In this document: positions 5,704 through 11,558 of the stretch, in pieces
Layout: each line of letters opens with the position of its first letter
Position numbering within the stretch: position 1 is the first letter of the stretch
DNA from: Acinetobacter sp.
GTDB lineage: Bacteria > Pseudomonadota > Gammaproteobacteria > Pseudomonadales > Moraxellaceae
Length of the DNA stretch: 11,558 nt
Direction: 5' to 3'
NCBI GenBank assembly: GCA_030152275.1
Contig: JASLHF010000011.1
Span: forward strand, 1 to 11,558
Notes under the pieces: model-generated
Seen by the model: only the letters and a program-made list of their open reading frames with translations
Database searches by the model: none
Told to the model about the DNA's origin: nothing
Position numbers and translations under genes: made by a program

Positions 5704-6687
5704 TTTAACCATGTCAGCAACAGCTGCACGTTCTTCTTCAAGTTCGTTCAGTGTGTGGTTGATACGGTCACGGCTGAATTCGTCGATTTCAAGACCTTGA
5801 ACGATTTTGTATTCGCCATTTTCAGTAGTCACAGGGAAACCGAACATAACGCCTTCAGGGATACCGTAAGAACCGTCAGAAGGAATACCCATTGTTACCC
5901 ATTTGCCGTTTGTGCCAAGAGCCCAATCGCGCATATGGTCGATTGCAGCGTTCGCAGCAGAAGCAGCAGAAGAAAGACCGCGAGCTTCAATGATTGCAGC
6001 GCCACGTTTACCAACTGTAGGAAGGAAAACGTCTTTGTTCCAAGCTGCATCGTTGATTTTGTCTTTTAAGCTTTCGCCGTTTACATTCGCAAAACGGTAG
6101 TCAGCATACATTGTTGGAGAGTGGTTACCCCAAACAGTCATGTTTTCGATGTCAGAAACTGCAACACCCGCTTTTTGAGCAAGTTGAGTTAACGCACGGT
6201 TGTGGTCAAGACGAAGCATTGCTGTGAAGTTTTTCGCTGGAAGATCTGGAGCAGATTTCATAGCGATGTAAGCGTTAGTGTTTGCAGGGTTACCTACAAC
6301 AAGAACTTTAACGTCACGGCTAGCAACTTCGTTTAATGCTTTACCTTGACCGATGAAGATTTCACCGTTCACTTTAAGAAGGTCAGCACGTTCCATACCA
6401 GGACCGCGTGGACGTGAACCTACAAGAAGAGCGTAGTCAGCATCTTTGAATGCAACTTTAGGATCATCAGTACCGATCATGCCTTCTAAAAGAGGGAATG
6501 CGCAGTCATCAAGTTCCATCATTACGCCTTTAAGCGCTTGTTGAGCTTTCTCAACTGGAATTTCTAATAATTGAAGGATAACAGGTTGGTCTTTACCCAA
6601 CATTTCACCGCTAGCGATACGGAATAATAGGCTGTAACCGATTTGACCAGCTGCGCCTGTAACGGCAACACGAACTGCTTGTTTCAT
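5701..6687 (-). CDS. mdh: NAD-dependent malate dehydrogenase
   Basis: Cytoplasmic TCA-cycle enzyme that oxidises (S)-malate to oxaloacetate with NAD+. The 328 residues begin with the Rossmann dinucleotide loop TGAAGQIGYSL (10-20); the acidic E42 in LLEI fits NAD preference. The mobile-loop arginines are in SRPRGPGMER (91-100), the substrate pair in LDHNR (D161, R164), and the catalytic histidine is H189 in GNHS. Length and motifs place it in the MDH type 2 group (cytosolic-like), unlike E. coli Mdh (~312 residues). The codons look biased to those of highly expressed genes, more even and G/T-ended than in the neighbours, as expected for a central enzyme. The ATG at 6687 has GGAG (6696-6699) 8 nt away. 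It is a single-gene unit with its own promoter and terminator. Confidence 0.96.
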   Translation of the reverse strand: MKQAVRVAVTGAAGQIGYSLLFRIASGEMLGKDQPVILQLLEIPVEKAQQALKGVMMELDDCAFPLLEGMIGTDDPKVAFKDADYALLVGSRPRGPGMERADLLKVNGEIFIGQGKALNEVASRDVKVLVVGNPANTNAYIAMKSAPDLPAKNFTAMLRLDHNRALTQLAQKAGVAVSDIENMTVWGNHSPTMYADYRFANVNGESLKDKINDAAWNKDVFLPTVGKRGAAIIEARGLSSAASAANAAIDHMRDWALGTNGKWVTMGIPSDGSYGIPEGVMFGFPVTTENGEYKIVQGLEIDEFSRDRINHTLNELEEERAAVADMVK

Positions 6688-6734
6688 GTAATTATCTCCA
6701 ATTGAGGATCGTGCTAAGGATTAAATAGCTGTTC

Positions 6735-6763
6735 TATCTAATCTTAATAATCATAAACGGCAA
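6735..6763 (-). promoter_or_regulatory. Candidate mdh promoter
   Basis: On the minus strand, -35 TTGCCG (6758-6763) and -10 TAGATA (6735-6740) with a 17-bp spacer. This would give a 5' untranslated region of about 40 nt that carries the GGAG binding site. Other AT-rich -10-like matches lie nearby (TACAAT further upstream), so the choice is tentative. Confidence 0.4.
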
Positions 6764-6857
6764 AGATTGTACTCCAATACTTTGACACTTGCATTTAAAA
6801 GAGAATGTATTTCAACAAAAGTATGATAGGAAATATAAATAAAATGCGTAAAAAAGC

Positions 6858-7508
6858 TTAGAAAGAACCTTTAATAATGAATGAAGATGGACAGCTGCTC
6901 TGCAGGCTAGCCGGACACTGCTTATAGCCGCCATTGGTTTTGTAGCAGACTTTAAGATCCGTTAATATGCTGCCCGCATAGGAAGGCTGGCAGCTTAAAA
7001 TTACGCCTTGCGCAGGCACACCGGGATTTAAGCGCAGCAGTTTGCTGCGCAGCACAGCTGACTGCATTTGGCGGGTTTCCTGACTAGTCAGCTCTTCTGG
7101 AATTTTCAGCTTTTCTGAATAGTTAATAATGGTGCGGAAATACTGGCTGGCGTTCATGGGCACACAGCCGCCATTTTCATGCCATAGCGCATTACGGGCA
7201 TTTTCATCCGGCATGACGCGGGCAACCACTTTCGCCTGTATAGGCGACAGCTTTGCAGAACTATTGGTAAAACAGTCTTGTGAATTGGTTTCTGGATACA
7301 GCCCCGTCACAATCAAAGAATAGCCTTCGAGGCATTTGCGTTTTTTATTTCGCAGCGGATCGAGCGAACAAACCGCCGGCACCAGCTGCACATTCATCAT
7401 ATAGCCAAAAACAGCCACACGGGCAGAAACAGCAGGCGCAGCCAAAATGCTGCTCAATACAAGCAGCGCAAGCGCGCCTTTTTGTATCCTGCTATTTGTC
7501 AGCTGCAT
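6858..7508 (-). CDS. Secreted RNase T2-fold protein, catalytic motifs degenerate
   Basis: A 216-residue protein with a clear signal peptide (basic start, hydrophobic 11-24, cleavage after AVSA at residue 29), so periplasmic or secreted. The fold reads as RNase T2/RNase I: FGYMMNVQLVPAVC (34-47) matches the family's first strand, GYSLIVTGLYP (62-72) its CAS1 block, QYFRTIINYSEKLKIP (122-137) the following helix, and ILTDLKVCY (181-189) the C-terminal strand. CAS1 normally reads HGLWP; here the histidine is T68 and the tryptophan Y71. CAS2 normally reads HEWxKHGTC; here only WHENGGC (109-115) remains, so lysine and at least one histidine are gone. It has nine cysteines after the signal peptide, so disulfides are likely. 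Binding site GGGGA (7515-7519) at 6 nt. It starts 32 bp after slt and is probably cotranscribed with it. Confidence 0.7.
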   Translation of the reverse strand: MQLTNSRIQKGALALLVLSSILAAPAVSARVAVFGYMMNVQLVPAVCSLDPLRNKKRKCLEGYSLIVTGLYPETNSQDCFTNSSAKLSPIQAKVVARVMPDENARNALWHENGGCVPMNASQYFRTIINYSEKLKIPEELTSQETRQMQSAVLRSKLLRLNPGVPAQGVILSCQPSYAGSILTDLKVCYKTNGGYKQCPASLQSSCPSSFIIKGSF

Positions 7509-7540
7509 TCATTTTCCCCAATGATTTATCTGATATTTGC

Positions 7541-9499
7541 CTACTGCACACTGCGCATCGGTATAATCTGCATGCGTTTGCCAATAGACTGCGCGCCCTG
7601 CCCCAGCAGTACCCCATAATGTGTTGCATTGGTCATCACGTGTTTCACATAATCCCGTGTTTCAGTCAGGGGAATAGTTTCGGCATATTGGTCTGCATCA
7701 ATTCCCTGAGTATCGGGCTGCCAGCGCCGCGCGCGGTTTGGCCCAGCATTGTAGCCAGCAGTCGCAAGCACTGGACTGCCGCTTAACTGATTTTGAATCA
7801 TAGACAAATAGTACGTGCCATAACGGATGTTGGTATTCATATCGGATAGCGCTGCGGGGTTATAGGTTTCACCCATTTGACGCGCCACCAGTTTTGCAGT
7901 ATCAGGCATAATTTGCATAAGGCCGCCTGCTCCGACATGTGAACGCGCGCTGGTCACAAAACGGCTTTCCTGCCGCATTAAACCATAGGCCCAAGCGGGA
8001 TCTATACCTGCATTTTTACTGTGGCTGACCACATAAGCCTGATGCGGCATAGCATAACGCAAGCTGTAATTGTGCTGGCTGACAGTACGGTCTGCAGCAT
8101 AAATTGCACGGTCATACCAGCCCATATCTGTGGCGCGCTTTGCCGCCGCCAGCTGCAGTCCGTCATCATGCTTTAAATAAGCCTGCCGCACAGCCCAGTT
8201 CCATTCACGGTTGATATAGCTGTCTGGCGCATTAACGCTGCGCAGCGCAAATGCGCGGCGGAAATGTATATCTTGACTCAAACGCTGCGCGTCTGCAGAT
8301 GTAGGCTGCACATTTCCTGGAACACTGCTGTAGCTTTGGCCAACATGGTCTTTCGCCAGCAGATTATGATAATCATCACCTTGCGATAGCCGTTTAAAAA
8401 TTTCCTGTGCAGTGCGTTTTGAGGCTGCATCACTGCGTTTTTCAGAGGCGCGCGCCAGCCAATACTGCCAGCGGTCTTCCTGACGCTGGGTCACACTCAT
8501 GCTGTCAATCGCGCGGATTAGGCTTTCCCATGCACTGAAACGAATTGCTTGGCGGGCATATATTTCCGCTTCTTCCGGGCTAAACGGCAAGCCATAGCTG
8601 GCGTCTAAATAATTCAGCACTTCTCGGCTGAAATTATTTTTCATGACCGTTGTGCCGCCAATATACCCCACAGTCCTGTACAGCGCGCGCTGCACATCTG
8701 CCGGTGTTCCGTCCGCGGCCCGTTTTGCAGATGCCATGGCTGAATTCAGATCACTGTCGGCTAAACGGCCTAGTGCATAAATCAGGTAAGCATAATCTTC
8801 TTGGGTATTTTTTGGCGCTGACCATAAATAATTCATTGGATTCGACTGAATTGTATTCAGCTGTGCCAAACTCAAATTCATATTAATACTTTGTCCAGTG
8901 GCCAACGCTTGCCCTGATTGACCTGCGCGGAGCTGGCCCCATAAGCGCTGCTGCCGGTCCTGTAAGGTCATCAGCGGACTGGACAGCATCATACGGCCCA
9001 ATCCTGTACAGGATTCCGGCTGCGAATTTGTGGTCAGCCATACATCTTTAAATTCAGCATAAACCAGCGGATCGCCTGATTTGGCGCGAACTTGCGCTAC
9101 AGCGCATGTTTCCGCCTGATCCGGATTGCTTACATACTGCAGCACCGGCTGTGCTGAGTTAAAATCAGCCATTTTGACTTTTTCTTCGACATAGTCAGCG
9201 GCCAATTTTTCCGCCATCGCAGATTGCGGATAGCGCTGCGCAAAATTTACAATTTGCGAAGAAGGCTGCGCGCCTAAGTTGCTGTTGAGCATCCAATATT
9301 CTGGATAATAACCCAGCGCATCATTTTGCATAGCGTATTGATACTGCTGCAGCTGGCTGATATTGCCAGCATTGGCCGCACGCAGCGCATCATTAAACTG
9401 CTCGTCAGCGGCCTGCACCGCAACAGAAAGGCACGCCGAAACTGCGCTTACAGCAAGCATTTGATAATATTTATTGAGTTTCCAGACTTTATTTAACAT
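7541..9499 (-). CDS. slt: Soluble lytic murein transglycosylase
   Basis: Periplasmic Slt70-type enzyme that cuts the MurNAc-GlcNAc bond of peptidoglycan, leaving 1,6-anhydro-MurNAc ends. Of 652 residues, 1-30 form a signal peptide ending AVQA. About 31-440 is the helical superhelix (U and L domains) seen in Slt70, with helical repeats rather than a lipoprotein box, so the enzyme is soluble. The catalytic SLT domain is about 485-632: catalytic E511 in RQESRF, GLMQI (526-530), AGYNAG (581-586) and the family block ETIPLTETRDYV (607-618). Length is close to E. coli Slt (~645). The start at 9499 has AAGG (9507-9510) 7 nt away. It is divergent from miaB and followed by the RNase T2-like gene. Confidence 0.94.
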   Translation of the reverse strand: MLNKVWKLNKYYQMLAVSAVSACLSVAVQAADEQFNDALRAANAGNISQLQQYQYAMQNDALGYYPEYWMLNSNLGAQPSSQIVNFAQRYPQSAMAEKLAADYVEEKVKMADFNSAQPVLQYVSNPDQAETCAVAQVRAKSGDPLVYAEFKDVWLTTNSQPESCTGLGRMMLSSPLMTLQDRQQRLWGQLRAGQSGQALATGQSINMNLSLAQLNTIQSNPMNYLWSAPKNTQEDYAYLIYALGRLADSDLNSAMASAKRAADGTPADVQRALYRTVGYIGGTTVMKNNFSREVLNYLDASYGLPFSPEEAEIYARQAIRFSAWESLIRAIDSMSVTQRQEDRWQYWLARASEKRSDAASKRTAQEIFKRLSQGDDYHNLLAKDHVGQSYSSVPGNVQPTSADAQRLSQDIHFRRAFALRSVNAPDSYINREWNWAVRQAYLKHDDGLQLAAAKRATDMGWYDRAIYAADRTVSQHNYSLRYAMPHQAYVVSHSKNAGIDPAWAYGLMRQESRFVTSARSHVGAGGLMQIMPDTAKLVARQMGETYNPAALSDMNTNIRYGTYYLSMIQNQLSGSPVLATAGYNAGPNRARRWQPDTQGIDADQYAETIPLTETRDYVKHVMTNATHYGVLLGQGAQSIGKRMQIIPMRSVQ

Positions 9500-9821
9500 C
9501 CGCTTGCCTTCTTTGTTTCACTGATGGCCTTACTGTCTTGCATGCTGTCCATCGTTTTTTGCTTAGTTTAATAACTCTCAATCAGCAGTACTGTTGTGTT
9601 ATGTAACCTTATGATTAAACAATATTAATTTTCAAACATTTTTAGTTCACAAATCAATCTCTAATGCATGCAGCATAGGGGCTATAAGTTTATATCGAAT
9701 TACTGCTAAAATACGCGCCTTTCTTAAAATAGATATTGATGGGTGCCGGCAGCGCTGCTTTTTTACTGCAAAACGCCAAACCGTATTCAATATTTACCGT
9801 TCTACCTTTTTAGGAGCCTAC
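9500..9821. promoter_or_regulatory. Divergent slt-miaB intergenic region
   Basis: A 322-bp spacer between two genes that point away from each other, so it must hold both promoters. The miaB promoter is described separately. The slt promoter cannot be fixed: several weak -35/-10 pairs exist on the minus strand in the AT-rich part (about 9590-9660), including TTGTGA and TAATAT with a 19-bp spacer. A GCATGC palindrome (9666-9671) is present. No tRNA, small ORF with a binding site, or terminator was seen. Confidence 0.55.
9704..9712 (+). promoter_or_regulatory. Extended -10 promoter of miaB
   Basis: TGCTAAAAT, an extended -10 (TGn then TAAAAT at 9707-9712). Transcription should start near 9719, in the GC-rich GCGCCT. 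No strong -35 is visible at 16-18 bp. The leader to the ATG is about 100 nt. Confidence 0.45.
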
Positions 9822-11279
9822 ATGACGGTTCAAACCTTCATCCCCAATGGTGCCCAAGCTGCCTCAGAAAACACTGTAACCCAGCCACAGCACACCCCAG
9901 CCAACGATGGTTCAGTGAAAAAACTGTACATCGAAACGCAAGGGTGTCAGATGAATGAGTATGACAGTCAACGTATGGGCGACCTTTTAGGTGATTCGCA
10001 CGGTTACGTCCTCACCAATGATCCGAAAGAAGCGGATATTCTGTTGATGAACACCTGTTCTATCCGTGAAAAAGCGCAGGAAAAAGTGTTCTCGGAATTG
10101 GGCAGATGGCGCAAGCTGAAAGAAAAAAATCCTGATTTGATTATTGGTGTCGGCGGCTGTGTAGCATCACAAGAAGGCGACAATATTCAAAAACGCGCCA
10201 ACTATGTTGATATGATTTTTGGCCCGCAAACTTTACACCGCCTGCCGCAAATGCTGGATCAGCATTTTGAGCAAGTAGAAAAGCCGAAAAAAGAAAAAAT
10301 CAAACTGGTGGATATTTCTTTTCCAGACATTGAAAAGTTCGACTTTTTGCCGGAACCGCGTGTCGAAGGCTATAAAGCCTTTGTTTCCATCATGGAAGGC
10401 TGTTCTAAATACTGCTCATTCTGTGTTGTACCTTATACCCGCGGTGAAGAAGTATCCCGCCCGCTAGATGATGTGCTGGCAGAAATCGCCACTTTAGCGG
10501 AAAAAGGCGTGCGTGAAATTTCACTGCTGGGCCAAAACGTGAATGGTTACCGCGGTGAAACTTTTGAAGGCGATATCTGCACCTTTGCTGACTTGCTGCG
10601 TTTGGTTGCGGAAATTCCGGGCATTGGCCGCCTGCGCTATACAACATCTCATCCGCTTGAATTTAATGATGAGCTGATTCAATGCTACCGTGACCTGCCG
10701 CAAATGGTGTCACATCTGCATCTGCCTGTGCAAAGCGGCTCCAATGATGTGCTTCAAGCCATGAAGCGCAACCACACCATTGATGTCTATATCGAGAAAA
10801 TTGCCAAACTGCGCAAAGTACGTCCAGACATGCATTTATCTTCAGACTTTATTATCGGCTTCCCAGGTGAAACGGATGAAAACTTTGAAGAAACCTATCA
10901 ATTTATCCAAGATATGGACTTTGACCATTCTTACAGCTTTGTCTATTCAAAACGTCCGGGTACACCGGCTTCCGAACTTGAAGACAACACGCCGGAAGAT
11001 GTGAAAAAAGAACGTCTGTCTAAAGTGCAAAAATGGATTAAACAATCCAGTATTGAGAAAACAGATGCGATGCTGGGCACCGTACAGCGCGTACTGGTAG
11101 AGAATGTATCCGACAAAGATCCGAATATTTTGGTCGGCACTGCAGACAATACACGTCTGGTTACATTTATCGGTGATGCTGCTTGGGTCGGGCGCTTTGC
11201 AGAGATTGAGATTACTGAAATTAAAACTTTGAATTTAGTTTACGGTGAGCTCTTGAATCTTGAGCCTGACGTGGCGTAA
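9822..11279 (+). CDS. miaB: tRNA-2-methylthio-N6-dimethylallyladenosine synthase (MiaB)
   Basis: Radical-SAM methylthiotransferase that turns i6A37 of tRNAs into ms2i6A37, next to the anticodon of tRNAs reading UNN codons; it depends on prior action of MiaA. The N-terminal UPF0004 domain supplies cluster ligands C42 (ETQGCQMNEYDSQ), C79 (NTCSIREKA) and C113 (GGCVA). The radical-SAM domain has C194, C198 and C201 (CxxxCxxC). The C-terminal TRAM domain (about 411-478) binds tRNA. All six cluster cysteines are present, so the enzyme should be active. The first ~32 residues are a polar extension rich in T, P, A and N, absent from E. coli MiaB, which starts at about the KLYIETQGC position. The start has AGGAG (9812-9816) 5 nt before the ATG. 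It is first in a cluster with phoH/ybeZ. Confidence 0.97.
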   Translation: MTVQTFIPNGAQAASENTVTQPQHTPANDGSVKKLYIETQGCQMNEYDSQRMGDLLGDSHGYVLTNDPKEADILLMNTCSIREKAQEKVFSELGRWRKLKEKNPDLIIGVGGCVASQEGDNIQKRANYVDMIFGPQTLHRLPQMLDQHFEQVEKPKKEKIKLVDISFPDIEKFDFLPEPRVEGYKAFVSIMEGCSKYCSFCVVPYTRGEEVSRPLDDVLAEIATLAEKGVREISLLGQNVNGYRGETFEGDICTFADLLRLVAEIPGIGRLRYTTSHPLEFNDELIQCYRDLPQMVSHLHLPVQSGSNDVLQAMKRNHTIDVYIEKIAKLRKVRPDMHLSSDFIIGFPGETDENFEETYQFIQDMDFDHSYSFVYSKRPGTPASELEDNTPEDVKKERLSKVQKWIKQSSIEKTDAMLGTVQRVLVENVSDKDPNILVGTADNTRLVTFIGDAAWVGRFAEIEITEIKTLNLVYGELLNLEPDVA

Positions 11280-11305
11280 TGTAAGGATTAAACTCAAGAC
11301 AACTT

Positions 11306-11319
11306 AAGGAATTCTCTTG
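11306..11319 (+). promoter_or_regulatory. Ribosome binding site and TTG start of the phoH-like gene
   Basis: AAGGA (11306-11310) lies 6 nt before TTG at 11317. No ATG or GTG in this frame lies between the site and the conserved coding sequence; the first in-frame ATG (11380) would remove about 21 residues. The TTG is therefore the likely start, which usually means lower translation. Confidence 0.65.
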
Positions 11320-11558
11320 ACTGCAGCGATTCGGCGTACAGTAACTTTTCCTGGTGTTTCACTTGACCGTTTGCAAAGTATGCTTGGCGCATACAACGGT
11401 CATTTGAAACAAATCGAACAACGTTTAGATGTCAAAATTTCCCATCGCGGCGATGCTTTCTTTGTCGATGGTGAAATTGACGCGGTTGAGAGAGCGGAAG
11501 GCCTGCTGCACCGCTTGTATGAAGAATCAGAAGTGTCGAATCAAATCAGTGCAGACAC
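11317..11558 (+). CDS. ybeZ: PhoH-like ATPase YbeZ, N-terminal part (runs off the window)
   Basis: The visible 80 codons give MTAAIRRTVTFPGVSLDRL at the start, then YNGHLKQIEQRLDVKI and RGDAFFVDGE (KH-like N-terminal region of PhoH-family proteins), followed by a helix (DAVERAEGLLHRLYEE). The P-loop NTPase domain expected further on is outside the window. PhoH-like/YbeZ proteins are ATPases that work with YbeY and are tied to rRNA and RNA metabolism. The gene follows miaB by 37 bp, the standard gammaproteobacterial order miaB-ybeZ-ybeY-corC-lnt, so it is almost surely in the same operon. The translation is read directly from the sequence, since the gene is cut by the right edge. Confidence 0.85.
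   Translation, partial: MTAAIRRTVTFPGVSLDRLQSMLGAYNGHLKQIEQRLDVKISHRGDAFFVDGEIDAVERAEGLLHRLYEESEVSNQISAD

Noticed and set aside
7280..7786. 168-residue open frame on the plus strand
   Set aside because: It lies opposite the slt end and the RNase T2-like gene, both strongly supported by family motifs, and has no binding site or recognisable domain.

Overview
The window looks like ordinary chromosomal DNA from an Acinetobacter or a close relative in the Moraxellaceae. This rests on moderately low GC with AT-rich spacers, the protein sequences recognised by eye (RlmJ, CDP-alcohol type PssA, MDH, Slt, MiaB, PhoH-like), and a ribosomal leader at the left edge that resembles the Acinetobacter type. 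No database search was possible, so the genus is an inference.

Layout. The first ~400 bases hold no protein gene. Read on the minus strand they form the promoter and leader region of a ribosomal RNA operon whose 16S gene lies off the left edge: two promoters, an A-tract-rich upstream element, and a boxB-boxA-boxC antitermination block. Next come three minus-strand genes with short spacers, transcribed in the order rlmJ (23S rRNA m6A2030 methyltransferase), pssA (phosphatidylserine synthase) and an unrecognised ~358-residue protein with a lipocalin/AttH-like look. Divergent from rlmJ are two plus-strand genes, a small 2OG-Fe(II) oxygenase and a small helical protein with a TPR-like end, closed by a very symmetrical bidirectional terminator.

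The middle holds two minus-strand paralogues of the small DUF2789 family, separated by a terminator, followed by mdh (malate dehydrogenase) with its own promoter and terminator. Upstream of mdh is a minus-strand pair: slt (periplasmic soluble lytic transglycosylase) followed 32 bp later by a secreted RNase T2-fold protein whose catalytic motifs look degenerate. A 322-bp divergent spacer then leads to miaB (tRNA methylthiolase) and the start of a phoH/ybeZ gene, which is the usual gammaproteobacterial order at the head of the miaB-ybeZ-ybeY-corC-lnt cluster.

Themes. Several genes act on RNA (rlmJ, miaB, ybeZ, the rrn operon, and the RNase T2-like protein by fold), and others on the envelope (pssA, slt). 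No mobile element, CRISPR array, tRNA, phage gene or recognisable defence system was seen. The most interesting items are the apparently inactive RNase T2-like protein next to slt, the unrecognised gene between pssA and the rrn promoter, and the DUF2789 pair.
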